Origin: Burkholderiales bacterium
Lineage (GTDB): Bacteria > Pseudomonadota > Gammaproteobacteria > Burkholderiales > SG8-41
Reading direction: 5' to 3'
NCBI GenBank assembly: GCA_030683105.1
Contig: JAUXMZ010000036.1
Span: 23,045-87,044, forward strand
Length of the DNA: 64,000 nucleotides
The translations under genes and the position numbers were made by a program. Below, one piece after another: positions 18,659-27,699 of this stretch; position 1 is the first letter of the stretch, and each line of letters opens with the position of its first letter. The notes beneath the pieces were generated by a model. It saw nothing but the letters and a program-made list of their open reading frames with translations, did no database searches and had not been told where the DNA came from.

Positions 18659-19252
18659 ATGGCTGACAAAGAGATGGATCAGGGCAAACGGCGTTTTCTC
18701 GTCGCCGCGACCAGTGTCGCGGGCGGGGTTGCGACCGGCGCCGTTGCAGTGCCGCTCGTGACGAGCATGCTGCCTTCAGAGCGCGCCAAGGCTGCCGGCG
18801 CCCCGGTGGAGGTTGATATCAGCAAACTTGCACCCGGTGAACAGATGACCGTTGAGTGGCGCGGCAAACCGGTGTGGATAGTCCGCCGCACCAAGGAAAT
18901 GCTCGAAACCGTGACGAAGGGTGACGATAAGGTTGCCGACCCCGACTCCAAGAAACTGATGCAGCCGGCGTATGCCAAAAACGAATTTCGCTCGATCAAG
19001 CCGGATTACCTGGTGGTCGTCGGCATATGCACGCATCTGGGTTGTTCTCCCGTGGGCAAATTCAATGTCGGACCCGAGGCGTTCGATGCCAACTGGCAGG
19101 GCGGCTTCTACTGCCCGTGCCACGGCTCGCTGTTCGATCTCGCGGGCCGGGTCTACAAGAACAAGCCCGCGCCGGACAATCTGGTGATTCCACCGTACAA
19201 ATATCTGTCCGATACGCGCCTGCTGATCGGCGACGACAGCAAGGGAGCGTAA
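18659..19252 (+). CDS. petA: Cytochrome bc1 Rieske iron-sulfur subunit
   Basis: 197 residues. The N-terminus KRRFLVAATSVAGGVATGAV is a Tat signal anchor with a twin arginine, so membrane insertion should need the TatABC system encoded 3 kb upstream. The [2Fe-2S] ligands are in CTHLGCSP and CPCHGSLFD. It transfers electrons from ubiquinol to cytochrome c1. It starts the petABC operon; 167 bases upstream are AT-rich and probably hold the promoter. Confidence 0.96.
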   Translation: MADKEMDQGKRRFLVAATSVAGGVATGAVAVPLVTSMLPSERAKAAGAPVEVDISKLAPGEQMTVEWRGKPVWIVRRTKEMLETVTKGDDKVADPDSKKLMQPAYAKNEFRSIKPDYLVVVGICTHLGCSPVGKFNVGPEAFDANWQGGFYCPCHGSLFDLAGRVYKNKPAPDNLVIPPYKYLSDTRLLIGDDSKGA

Positions 19253-19255
19253 GCG

Positions 19256-20650
19256 ATGGCAGCGTCTCAAAAACAGCCGGTGACCGGCGCCGGCCCGTTC
19301 AACGGCATCCTGACCTGGGTCGATCAGCGGTTGCCGCTGATGCAACTCTGGCGGGAGCACCTGTCCGAGTACTACGCGCCGAAAAACTTCAATTTCTGGT
19401 ACTACTTCGGTTCGCTGGCGATGGTGGTGCTGGTGCTCCAGATCGTCACCGGCATTTTCCTGACCATGCATTACAAGCCCGATGCGGCTTTGGCGTTCGC
19501 ATCTGTCGAATACATCATGCGCGACGTGCCGGGAGGCTGGCTCATCCGCTACATGCACTCGACCGGCGCGTCGGCGTTTTTCGTCGTCGTCTATCTGCAC
19601 ATGTTGCGTGGACTGATGTACGGCTCGTATCAGAAGCCGCGCGAACTGATCTGGATTTTCGGCATGGTGATCTACCTGTGCCTGATGGCGGAAGCCTTTT
19701 TCGGCTATCTGCTGCCGTGGGGCCAGATGTCGTTTTGGGGTGCCCAGGTCATCATCAATCTGTTCGATGCGCTGCCGCTGATCGGCCCTGATCTTTCGCT
19801 GTGGATCCGCGGCGACTACGTGGTGTCGGATGCGACGCTGAACCGCTTCTTCGCGTTCCACGTCATAGCCATTCCGCTGGTGCTGGTGGGACTGGTCGCC
19901 GCCCATATCATGGCGCTGCACGAGGTCGGTTCCAATAATCCTGACGGCGTCGAAATCAAGGCGAACAAGGACCCGCAGACCGGGCATCCGGTCGACGGCA
20001 TCCCGTTTCACCCGTATTACACGGTGAAAGATGCGCTGGGCGTGGTGGTGTTTGCGATCGTGTTCTCCACCATCCTGTTCTTCATGCCGGAATTCGGCGG
20101 CTATTTCCTCGAATACAACAACTTCATTCCGGCCGACCCGCTGAAGACACCGTCGCACATCGCGCCGGTGTGGTATTTCACGCCTTATTACTCGATTCTG
20201 CGCGCGGCTACCGATGACTTCATGTGGGCGCTTGCCGTCGGAGTGATCGCTTTCGTGGCATTGATCGTTCTGACCGCCACAAACAAAACCCTGAAAATGG
20301 GCGCGGTGGCCGCCGGTGCGGTGACGCTGGTCGCGTTCTTTGCCATCGAAGCCAAGGTGTGGGGCGTGCTGCTGATGGGCGCGGCAACGCTGATTTTCTT
20401 CATCCTGCCCTGGCTTGATCAAAGCCCGGTGAAATCGATACGCTACAAGGGCGTGTTGTTCAGAACCGCGCTGACGATTTTCATCATCGACTTTATTGTG
20501 CTCGGATATTTCGGCACCCAGCCGGTGACCACCGCGGGCACCCTTATCTCCCAGATTGCCACCCTCGTCTATTTCGCGTTTTTTGCGCTGATGCCGTGGT
20601 ATTCGAAAATGGACAAGACCCGGCCGGAACCGCAGCGGGTGACGCTGTGA
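19256..20650 (+). CDS. petB: Cytochrome bc1 cytochrome b subunit
   Basis: 464 residues, eight or more membrane helices. Haem-ligating histidines lie in RYMHSTGASAFFVVVYLHML and FHVIAIPLVLVGLVAAHIMA. The Qo-site motif is PVWY (HIAPVWYFTPYYSILRA) rather than PEWY; I recall this variant in betaproteobacteria. An extra C-terminal membrane region follows. It starts three bases after petA ends. Confidence 0.96.
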   Translation: MAASQKQPVTGAGPFNGILTWVDQRLPLMQLWREHLSEYYAPKNFNFWYYFGSLAMVVLVLQIVTGIFLTMHYKPDAALAFASVEYIMRDVPGGWLIRYMHSTGASAFFVVVYLHMLRGLMYGSYQKPRELIWIFGMVIYLCLMAEAFFGYLLPWGQMSFWGAQVIINLFDALPLIGPDLSLWIRGDYVVSDATLNRFFAFHVIAIPLVLVGLVAAHIMALHEVGSNNPDGVEIKANKDPQTGHPVDGIPFHPYYTVKDALGVVVFAIVFSTILFFMPEFGGYFLEYNNFIPADPLKTPSHIAPVWYFTPYYSILRAATDDFMWALAVGVIAFVALIVLTATNKTLKMGAVAAGAVTLVAFFAIEAKVWGVLLMGAATLIFFILPWLDQSPVKSIRYKGVLFRTALTIFIIDFIVLGYFGTQPVTTAGTLISQIATLVYFAFFALMPWYSKMDKTRPEPQRVTL

Positions 20651-20661
20651 GGATCAATCCA

Positions 20662-21414
20662 ATGAAATTGCTGAAAATACTGCCGGTCGTGCTGCTGCTG
20701 ATCGTGTCGGGCGCGCAGGCCGCGGGCGTTGAGGTCAAACTCGACCGGGCGCCGGTCGATGAGCGCAACCTCGTTTCATTGCAGCGCGGCGCCCAGGTGT
20801 TCGTCAACTACTGCCTGAACTGCCACAGCGCAAATTACATGCGGTATAACCGGCTGCAGGATCTGGGGCTGACCGAACAGCAGATACGCGACAACCTGCT
20901 ATTCACCGACGCCAAGATAGGCGATCTGATGAAGATTGCGATGGATCCCAAGGACTCCAAAGCCTGGTTTGGCGCGTCGCCGCCTGATCTTACCGTCATT
21001 GCGCGCTCGCGCGCATCGCACGCGGGTTCCGGGGCCGACTGGCTGTACACATATTTACGCAGTTTTTACCGCGACGCCAGCCGGCCTTCCGGCTGGAACA
21101 ACGCCGTCTTCCCCAATGTCGGCATGCCTCATGTGCTGTGGGAGCTGCAGGGCGAGCAGGTGATGAAGGAGGCCAAAGTCCAGGCCCCCGGTTACGTGAA
21201 GACGGAACAAAAGCTGGCGCTGGCCAAACCGGGCACGATGACGCCGATCGAATATGATTATCTGGTCGCCGATCTCGTGAACTACATGACGTACATGGCT
21301 GAGCCGGCGCGCCACAGCCGCAAGACCATGGGCATCTATGTATTGTTGTTTCTCGGCCTGATGTTTGTCCTGGCGTATATGCTGAAAAAAGAATTCTGGA
21401 AAGACGTGCATTGA
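20662..21414 (+). CDS. petC: Cytochrome c1
   Basis: 250 residues. A Sec signal peptide (LLKILPVVLLLIVSGAQAAG) is followed by the haem c motif CLNCH, a likely Met ligand in NVGMPHVLWELQG, and a C-terminal membrane anchor (IYVLLFLGLMFVLAYML). It receives electrons from PetA and passes them to soluble cytochrome c. ATG 20662 sits after AGGATCAATCC. Confidence 0.95.
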   Translation: MKLLKILPVVLLLIVSGAQAAGVEVKLDRAPVDERNLVSLQRGAQVFVNYCLNCHSANYMRYNRLQDLGLTEQQIRDNLLFTDAKIGDLMKIAMDPKDSKAWFGASPPDLTVIARSRASHAGSGADWLYTYLRSFYRDASRPSGWNNAVFPNVGMPHVLWELQGEQVMKEAKVQAPGYVKTEQKLALAKPGTMTPIEYDYLVADLVNYMTYMAEPARHSRKTMGIYVLLFLGLMFVLAYMLKKEFWKDVH

Positions 21415-21472
21415 ATGGCAGGCGATTCGCCGCCATGCCCCACCCACAAATAATTTCCAAGGCCCAATCATC

Positions 21473-22072
21473 ATGATGACTCTTTATTCCGGAACCGGCT
21501 GCCCGTTCAGCCAGCGTTGCCGTATCGTGCTTTACGAAAAAGGCATGGATTTCCAGATTGTCGATGTCGATCTGTTCAACAAGCCCGAAGACCTGGCGGT
21601 GATGAACCCGTACAACAAGGTGCCGGTGCTGGTCGAGCGCGACCTGATACTTTATGAATCGAACATCATCAACGAGTACATAGACGACCGTTTTCCGCAT
21701 CCGCAGCTGATGCCGGCCGACCCGGTAATGCGCGCAAGAGCGCGCCTGTTTTTGTATCGTTTTGAGCAGGAGATGTTCTGCTACATCGAGGCGATCGAAA
21801 AAGGCACGCAAAAGCAGGCAGATAAGGGGCGCGCCACCATACGCGACAGCCTGACGCAGATTTCGCCGGTATTCGCCAAACAGAAATTCATGCTGGGCGA
21901 AGAGTTTTCGATGCTCGATGTTGCGATTGCGCCGCTGCTGTGGCGCCTCGATTTCTACAACATCCAGCTGCCCAAGCAATGCGCGCCGCTGATGAAGTAT
22001 GCGGAGCGGTTGTTCAGCCGCCCGGCTTTTATCGACGCGCTGACCGCTACCGAAAAGGTCATGAGGAAGTAA
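21473..22072 (+). CDS. sspA: Stringent starvation protein A
   Basis: 199 residues with a glutathione S-transferase fold: LYSGTGCPFSQRCRIVLYEK, then NPYNKVPVLVERDLILYES in the N-terminal thioredoxin-like domain and an all-helical C-terminal domain. SspA binds RNA polymerase under starvation. It sits between petC and sspB, the usual betaproteobacterial placement. Confidence 0.93.
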   Translation: MMTLYSGTGCPFSQRCRIVLYEKGMDFQIVDVDLFNKPEDLAVMNPYNKVPVLVERDLILYESNIINEYIDDRFPHPQLMPADPVMRARARLFLYRFEQEMFCYIEAIEKGTQKQADKGRATIRDSLTQISPVFAKQKFMLGEEFSMLDVAIAPLLWRLDFYNIQLPKQCAPLMKYAERLFSRPAFIDALTATEKVMRK

Positions 22073-22074
22073 CT

Positions 22075-22159
22075 AGCAGCCTGTCGGACTTGGCTTCATT
22101 CGACGGAGCGTGTAACGTTAACGGATCGCTGTTAGTCGATGCTTGGGCGACAGGCTGCT
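22075..22159 (+). repeat. MITE-like element with AGCAGCCTGTCG ends, copy 2 (uninterrupted)
   Basis: 85 bases, beginning two bases after the sspA stop. Inverted ends AGCAGCCTGTCG and CGACAGGCTGCT, followed by TAATAAAG. The interior contains AACGTTAACGGATCGCTG. This copy shows the empty site for the nested insertion in copy 1. Confidence 0.82.
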
Positions 22160-22257
22160 TAATAAAGAAACTTTACGTGTCGAAACCCTACGCTAACCGG
22201 ATCAAACCTCACTTGTATGGCGTTCTTTTCACCCTGTTCTTTAGTTTTTTTCGATTT

Positions 22258-22292
22258 AGGCGTTTGTCGGGGCTAAGTCCGACAAACGCCTA
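22258..22292. repeat. Short hairpin AGGCGTTTGTCGG / CCGACAAACGCCT
   Basis: A 13-base perfect inverted repeat around GGCTAAGT, ending eight bases before the sspB start. Relative to the hairpin at 13956 the stem differs but pairing is kept. Confidence 0.8.
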
Positions 22293-22299
22293 GGCGACC

Positions 22300-22707
22300 A
22301 TGACCACGCCCGAACGCTCGACCAAGCCCTACCTCGTCCGCGCCATCCATGAATGGTGCTCGGATAGTAATTTCACGCCTTATCTGTCAGTCAGAGTCGA
22401 CGCCGGCACGCGCGTTCCGATGGAATTCGTAAAAGACGGGCAGATTGTGCTCAATCTGAGCTACGGCGCCGTCAAAAAACTCACCATAGGCAACGATCTG
22501 GTTCAGTTCACTGCGCGCTTCAACGGCGCGTCGCGCGAATGCTCCATTCCGATGGAAGCCGTGATCGGCATATTCGCGCGCGAAAACGGCCAGGGGGTGT
22601 TCTTCCCGCCAGAGGCTGTTGCCGGGGAAGCGGCACCCGCAGTCGACCAGCCATCGCCCTCCACCCCGCCTGCGGGCGGCAAACCCAGGCTGCAGATCAT
22701 CAAGTAG
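22300..22707 (+). CDS. sspB: ClpXP protease specificity-enhancing factor SspB
   Basis: 135 residues. The N-terminal substrate-binding domain (KPYLVRAIHEWCSDSNFTPY, LNLSYGAVKKL, FNGASRECSIPM, IFARENGQGVFF) matches SspB, followed by a flexible Pro-rich linker and the ClpX-binding tail GGKPRLQIIK. It delivers ssrA-tagged peptides to ClpXP. Confidence 0.94.
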   Translation: MTTPERSTKPYLVRAIHEWCSDSNFTPYLSVRVDAGTRVPMEFVKDGQIVLNLSYGAVKKLTIGNDLVQFTARFNGASRECSIPMEAVIGIFARENGQGVFFPPEAVAGEAAPAVDQPSPSTPPAGGKPRLQIIK

Positions 22708-22726
22708 GTGTGATGCGCCCCGCGAT

Positions 22727-23623
22727 TCAGCCGGTGCGCCGCCGCCGGATTTCCTCAATCACCGCACTGTTGTCCCATTCGCCTTCGTCATGCGCGACGC
22801 AGCTCTGGACCAGGTCGGCATAGGTCTGCGCCAGCGGCAGAAGTTGTCCGTAGCGCGAGGCCAGATCCAGCATCAGCAGGAAATCCTTGAGTGTCTGCGT
22901 GATCTTGCCGTGCGGGGCAAAATCACCTGCCACCATTTTCGCGCCCTTCACATCCATGATCTGGGAATAGGCCGCCGAATCGCGCGCCACCGCCAGGAAT
23001 GCCGCCGGGTCGAGTCCCATGCGCTGCGCGAACACCAGGCCCTCGGCCAATGCGGCACGGTTGACTCCGAGAATGAGGTTGATTGCAAGCTTGGCCCTGC
23101 CGCCATTTCCCGCAGCGCCGAGATAATGCCGGCGCGGGCAGATCGCATCCAGAATGCTGCTTGCATCTTCCACCGCCGCCCGATCACCAGCGATGAGACC
23201 CAGTCCTTCCCCGCGTGCCGTCTGTTCGCTGGTGCCCGAAATTGGGGCTTCTATGAGATGCAGGCGGTCGGCGGGGAGCCTGGCGAACAACGCCGCTATG
23301 CGATCGGGATCGCAGGTGCTGACGCAGATGACGTTAAGCGGTGCAGACCCTGACGGCAGGATTTCAAGCAGTCCACCCGGGCCTGCGATGACCTCTTCAA
23401 CCTGCGCCGTGTTGAAAACCGCCAGCACGATATGGCGGCAGGAGTCCACGAGTTCGGCCAGCGAATCTGCGCTGTGACCGCCCATTTCTTCGAATTTCGC
23501 CTTTTTTTGCAGGTCGGCGTCGAAACCGAATACCTGGTGGCCTGCGCCCAGCAGACGCCTGGCGCAGGCCGTTCCCATCAGCCCGGTACCGATTATCCCC
23601 ACTGGATCATGTTTTATAACCAT
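22727..23623 (-). CDS. NAD(P)-dependent beta-hydroxyacid dehydrogenase (3-hydroxyisobutyrate dehydrogenase family)
   Basis: 298 residues. VGIIGTGLMGTACARRLLGAG is the Rossmann dinucleotide site. IEAPISGTSEQTARGEGLGL is the substrate-binding motif (here ISGT where the family has VSGG), and GNGGRAKLAINLILG holds the catalytic lysine. Related enzymes reduce succinic or tartronate semialdehyde or oxidise hydroxyisobutyrate; the substrate cannot be fixed. ATG 23623 follows AGGAG at six bases. It is convergent with sspB. Confidence 0.88.
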   Translation of the reverse strand: MVIKHDPVGIIGTGLMGTACARRLLGAGHQVFGFDADLQKKAKFEEMGGHSADSLAELVDSCRHIVLAVFNTAQVEEVIAGPGGLLEILPSGSAPLNVICVSTCDPDRIAALFARLPADRLHLIEAPISGTSEQTARGEGLGLIAGDRAAVEDASSILDAICPRRHYLGAAGNGGRAKLAINLILGVNRAALAEGLVFAQRMGLDPAAFLAVARDSAAYSQIMDVKGAKMVAGDFAPHGKITQTLKDFLLMLDLASRYGQLLPLAQTYADLVQSCVAHDEGEWDNSAVIEEIRRRRTG

Positions 23624-23757
23624 TGCCGCTCCTGAGTCTGGATTGATAAAGCCTGCGCAGGACGCCATGAGCCACTTCTACCCAGTCTACGTCCGGGGTC
23701 AAGCCGCGCCGCTTGCCTATTTTACGGATTGAATGGCGGGCGGCTGCCAGCGATAGG

Positions 23758-23763
23758 TATAAT
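23758..23763 (+). promoter_or_regulatory. Candidate -10 box of tRNA-Thr
   Basis: TATAAT lies ten bases before the mature tRNA 5' end, a suitable distance. I see no convincing -35 at 16-18 bases. Confidence 0.45.
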
Positions 23764-23772
23764 AACGCGCTT

Positions 23773-23847
23773 GCCGGCATAGCTCAGTGGTAGAGCAACC
23801 GCCTTGTAAGCGGTAGGTCGTCTGTTCGAGTCAGACTGTCGGCACCA
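23773..23847 (+). tRNA. tRNA-Thr (anticodon TGT)
   Basis: 75 bases forming a full cloverleaf. The acceptor stem is GCCGGCA / TGTCGGC with one G-T pair. The D arm is AGCTCAGTGGTAGAGC, and the anticodon arm is ACCGC-CTTGTAA-GCGGT with anticodon TGT. The T arm is GTCTG-TTCGAGT-CAGAC, the discriminator is A, and CCA is encoded. It reads ACA codons. Confidence 0.95.
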
Positions 23848-23856
23848 TGTGCCGCG

Positions 23857-23882
23857 GGCCTGCAACCTGGCAGGCCTTTTTT
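23857..23882 (+). terminator. Rho-independent terminator of tRNA-Thr
   Basis: Stem GGCCTGC - loop AACCTG - stem GCAGGCC followed by six T, ten bases after the tRNA. Confidence 0.88.
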
Positions 23883-24103
23883 GTTAAATTCAAAATCGGC
23901 ATTCCGGGGGAAAAGTGCGGACGTAACCGGTTGTTGGCGATACCGCCCTTATGCAACCTTTAGGAATTAAGTGGTCAAATAGGCCGGTGACCGGGTCACG
24001 GCAGCAGCAGGACAGGTGAAAAATCCGGGTTGTGAACAAGCTGTTGTATGCGGACATCGGGCGCCGGCCGCCGCGTTATGGCCACGAAAAACGGAGGACT
24101 GTA

Positions 24104-25066
24104 GTGATCAAGGTTGAAAACCTGAGCAAAGCGTTCGGCTCAAAGCTTGCAGTGAACGATATTTCATTCAATCTCGAGCGCGGGGAGGTGCTGGGTTTTC
24201 TTGGCCCGAACGGCGCCGGGAAGTCGACCACCATGCGCATGGTGACCGGTTTCATCCCGCCGACGGCGGGCAAAATCACGGTCGGCGGTTTCGACATGCT
24301 CGAAAACCCGATACCAGCCAAGCGCCAGTTCGGTTACCTGCCCGAGAATGCCCCGGGCTACGGCGACATGACGGTACAGGGCTTTCTGAATTTCAGCGCC
24401 GAACTGCGCGGCATCCAGGGGGATGCGCGCCGCAAAGCGGTGAACCACGCGGTGGAGTTGTGCTTCCTGGAAAGCGTGATGTATCAAAGCATCGATACCC
24501 TGTCCAAAGGGTACAAGCATCGCACCTGCCTTGCCCAATCGCTGATTCATGATCCCGCCATTCTGATCCTTGATGAACCGACCGACGGCCTGGATCCCAA
24601 TCAAAAACACGAAGTGCGCAACCTCATCAAGCGCATGGGCGAGAACAAGGCGATCGTTTTTTCAACGCATATCCTCGAGGAAGTCGAGGCCACGTGCTCG
24701 CGCGTCATTATCATCGACCGCGGCCGCATCGTCGCCAATGGCACGCCGCAGGAACTCAAGGCGCGATCCGTGTATGCGGGCGCAGTGCATCTGCGTGCCA
24801 AAGGCGTGCCGGCGGCAATGCTGACAGAGCAGCTGGCTCAGGTACGCGGCGCGGCCAAGGCGGAAGTCATACGGGAATACGACGGCCTCGTCGAGGCGCG
24901 CGTCTATGCCGACAAGGCCGCGGCCAATCCCAACCTGACGCGCGATGTGGCGGAAATGGCGGCTCAGAAACACTGGGAAATCGACGAGCTTCATACCGAG
25001 GAAGGCCGTCTCGATGAAGTATTCCGCAGCATCACGCTGCCTGATACTGTAACGGAGGCAGCTTAA
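24104..25066 (+). CDS. ABC transporter ATP-binding protein, GldA-like
   Basis: 320 residues. Walker [11 protein letters not shown]-loop near [10 protein letters not shown], signature [14 protein letters not shown] (a variant with K where G is common), Walker B ILILDEP, H-loop FSTHILEE, then a long C-terminal domain. The start is GTG 24104 ([12 protein letters not shown]), preceded by CGGAGGA at about six bases. It begins a four-gene operon with a permease, a GldG-like and a DUF4340 protein. In Bacteroidetes the related GldAFG are needed for gliding; the role in non-gliding proteobacteria is unknown. Confidence 0.88.
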   Translation: MIKVENLSKAFGSKLAVNDISFNLERGEVLGFLGPNGAGKSTTMRMVTGFIPPTAGKITVGGFDMLENPIPAKRQFGYLPENAPGYGDMTVQGFLNFSAELRGIQGDARRKAVNHAVELCFLESVMYQSIDTLSKGYKHRTCLAQSLIHDPAILILDEPTDGLDPNQKHEVRNLIKRMGENKAIVFSTHILEEVEATCSRVIIIDRGRIVANGTPQELKARSVYAGAVHLRAKGVPAAMLTEQLAQVRGAAKAEVIREYDGLVEARVYADKAAANPNLTRDVAEMAAQKHWEIDELHTEEGRLDEVFRSITLPDTVTEAA

Positions 25067-25067
25067 A

Positions 25068-25811
25068 ATGAACGCCTGGGGCGGCATCAAGGCCATCATG
25101 AAGCGCGAGCTTGGCGGCTATTTCACTTCGCCTATCGCCTATGTTTTTCTTGTTATTTTTCTTCTGCTGACGGGGTTTTTTACGTTCACCGTCGGCAATT
25201 TTTTCGAGCGCGGCGAGGCCTCGCTGGTGTCGTTCTTCACCTGGCATCCGTGGCTCTACTTGTTTCTGGTGCCGGCGGTGGGCATGCGCCTGTGGTCGGA
25301 AGAGCGGCGGCTGGGCACGATGGAACTGCTGCTCACCATGCCGATCGCAACCTGGCAGGCCATCGTAGGCAAGTTTCTCGCCTCATGGCTGTTTCTGGCA
25401 TTGGCATTGCTGCTGACCTTTCCCGTGGTGTTGACGGTCAATTACCTGGGAGACCCCGACAACGGCATCATCGTCGCCGGGTATGTGGGCAGCCTGCTGC
25501 TGGCGGGATCCTATCTGGCAATCAGTTGCATGACCTCGGCGCTCACGCGCAACCAGGTGATCAGTTTCATCCTTTCGGTAATGATCTGCCTGTTCCTGAT
25601 TCTGGCCGGGTATACGCCGGTGACCGACCTGCTGGTGCGCTGGGCCAATCCGGTGCTGGTCGACGTGATCGCCGCGTTCTCGGTAATGACGCATTTCGAG
25701 GGTTTCCAGCGCGGCGTGCTCGATGCCCGGGACACCGTGTTCTTCCTCTCGGTGATCGGTTTCGCGTTGTTTACGACCGGCGTCATCATACGCAATCAGC
25801 GGGCAGGATAA
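25068..25811 (+). CDS. ABC-2 permease, GldF-like
   Basis: 247 residues and six membrane segments, with the GldF-like opening AIMKRELGGYFTSPIAYVFL and the motif HPWLYLFLVPAVGMRLWSEE followed by RRLGTMELLLTMPI, typical of GldF/NosY-type permeases. It partners with the GldA-like ATPase one base upstream. Confidence 0.87.
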   Translation: MNAWGGIKAIMKRELGGYFTSPIAYVFLVIFLLLTGFFTFTVGNFFERGEASLVSFFTWHPWLYLFLVPAVGMRLWSEERRLGTMELLLTMPIATWQAIVGKFLASWLFLALALLLTFPVVLTVNYLGDPDNGIIVAGYVGSLLLAGSYLAISCMTSALTRNQVISFILSVMICLFLILAGYTPVTDLLVRWANPVLVDVIAAFSVMTHFEGFQRGVLDARDTVFFLSVIGFALFTTGVIIRNQRAG

Positions 25812-25815
25812 GACT

Positions 25816-27699
25816 ATGCAGAAAAAGACTCTGGAAACACTCCTGTACTCCGCCGGCGGCGTGATTGCGCTCGCGGCTATCGTGGTCGCGGTGAACTTTC
25901 TGACCAGCGCCTTCAATGCCCGGATCGATCTCACGCAGGGCAGTGTGTATACCCTGTCGCCCGGCACCAAGGCGATACTTTCCAAGCTCGAGGCACCGGT
26001 CAAAATCCGCTTTTACTATACGCAGGGCAGCAATGCGGTGCCGGTGGGACTCAAGACCTTTGCCAAGCGGGTCGAAGACCTGCTTTCCGAGTACCGCTCG
26101 GCCGCCAATGGCAAGCTGGTGATCGAGAAATTCAATCCGGAGCCGGATTCGGATGCCGAGGACTCGGCCACGCTGGACAGCGTTGAAGGCCAGATGACCA
26201 ATACCGGCGAGAAGTTCTACCTTGGCATATCGGTGTCTTTCCTCGACAAGAAAGCCGCCATCCCGGTGCTGGCTCCGGACCGCGAGCGCCTGCTCGAATA
26301 CGACATCACGCGCGCGATCTCGCAGGTCACGGCGGCCAAGAAGCCCGTTGTCGGCGTGATGAGCGCGCTCCCGGTGCTGGGCCGGCCGCTCAACCCCGTG
26401 CAGAAGCAGCAACCGCTGGAACCGTGGGTGCTGGCTTCGGAACTCAAGCGCATTTTCGACGTGAGAAAAATCGAGGTCGACGCGCAGAAGATCGACGATG
26501 ACATCAAGGTTCTGCTGGTGATCCACCCGCGCAATATCACAGAGGTCACGGAATACGCGCTCGACCAGTTTGTGCTGCGCGGAGGCAGGCTGATTGCGTT
26601 TGTCGATCCTTATGCCTATTTCGATCAGCAGCCCGACATGCAGAATCCGTTCGGCGGCGCCCAGGCCGGGCAATCGTCGTTCTACACCCTGTTCAAGGCC
26701 TGGGGCATCGATGTCAACATGGGCAAGGTCGTCGCCGACCTCACCTACGCGAGCGGCGCGGGGCCGAATCTGCTGCCGACGCTGTTGTCGCTCAATAACC
26801 AGGCGCTCAATCAGGACGATGTCGTGACCAGCCAGGTCGGCACGATGCTGATCCCATTTGGCGGCGTGTTCAGCGGCACGCCGGTGGAGGGTCTGACCCA
26901 GACCGTGCTCGCGCATACTTCGAAAAACGCTATGCCGGTCGATCTCATCATTGCCACCCTGTCGGGCGAGCCGTCGACGCGCGGCTTCGAGCCTTCGGGC
27001 AAAGAGCTGCCGCTGGCGATCCGGCTCACCGGAAAATTCAAGACGGCCTTTCCCAGCGGCAAACCTGAACCCTATACGCCGCGCGGCGAGCGCAAGCCCG
27101 AAGACAAGAAACCGGCGGAAGCCCAGCTCAAGGAATCCACTGCCGAGAATTCGGTGGTGCTGGTTGCCGACGTCGACATGCTTACGGACGGTGCCGCAGT
27201 CGACGTGCAGGATGTCTTTGGCCAGCGGCTGGTTGTTCCGCGCAACGGCAATCTGGCCTTTGCCCAGGGCATGGTCGAACAGCTTTCGGGCGACAGCGCG
27301 CTGATCGGCTTGAGAAGCCGTGCCGCATTCAGCCGGCCGCTTACGGTCATCCGCCAGATCGAGGCGCAAGCCCAGCAAAGCTATCTGGGCAAGATCAAGG
27401 AACTTGAGGACAGCCTGAACCAGACTCAGGAGAAACTGCAGGCGCTGCAAAAAGCGCGCGCCAGCTCGGCCAGCGCCGTGCTCACGCCCGAACAGCTGGC
27501 GGAAATCGAAAACTTCCGCCAGAAATCGGTGGAAACCCGCAAAGACCTCAAGGAGATGAGAAAGACGCTGCGGGTCGAAACCGACACGCTCGAGTTCTGG
27601 ACCAAGGTCGCCAATATCGGCCTGGTGCCGCTGCTGGTGATGGTGCTCGGAATTTCGCTGGCGCTCGCCAAGCGGCGCAGGCTCGGAGCCGTGCGATGA
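25816..27699 (+). CDS. GldG-like ABC transporter auxiliary protein
   Basis: 627 residues. One N-terminal membrane helix (LYSAGGVIALAAIVVAVNFL), then RIDLTQGSVYTLSPGTKAIL, the conserved opening of the GldG/ABC_transp_aux domain, an extracytoplasmic region to about residue 510, a coiled coil (LGKIKELEDSLNQTQEKLQ and following), and a C-terminal helix (IGLVPLLVMVLGISLALAK). It probably forms the periplasmic part of the exporter. Its stop overlaps the next gene by four bases. Confidence 0.85.
   Translation: MQKKTLETLLYSAGGVIALAAIVVAVNFLTSAFNARIDLTQGSVYTLSPGTKAILSKLEAPVKIRFYYTQGSNAVPVGLKTFAKRVEDLLSEYRSAANGKLVIEKFNPEPDSDAEDSATLDSVEGQMTNTGEKFYLGISVSFLDKKAAIPVLAPDRERLLEYDITRAISQVTAAKKPVVGVMSALPVLGRPLNPVQKQQPLEPWVLASELKRIFDVRKIEVDAQKIDDDIKVLLVIHPRNITEVTEYALDQFVLRGGRLIAFVDPYAYFDQQPDMQNPFGGAQAGQSSFYTLFKAWGIDVNMGKVVADLTYASGAGPNLLPTLLSLNNQALNQDDVVTSQVGTMLIPFGGVFSGTPVEGLTQTVLAHTSKNAMPVDLIIATLSGEPSTRGFEPSGKELPLAIRLTGKFKTAFPSGKPEPYTPRGERKPEDKKPAEAQLKESTAENSVVLVADVDMLTDGAAVDVQDVFGQRLVVPRNGNLAFAQGMVEQLSGDSALIGLRSRAAFSRPLTVIRQIEAQAQQSYLGKIKELEDSLNQTQEKLQALQKARASSASAVLTPEQLAEIENFRQKSVETRKDLKEMRKTLRVETDTLEFWTKVANIGLVPLLVMVLGISLALAKRRRLGAVR

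Noticed and set aside
18776..20422. Open frame of 548 codons on the minus strand
   Set aside because: Opposite petA and petB, both with complete cofactor motifs; no recognisable domain in the antisense translation.
25786..27450. Open frame of 554 codons on the minus strand
   Set aside because: Opposite the GldG-like gene; typical high-GC shadow frame.
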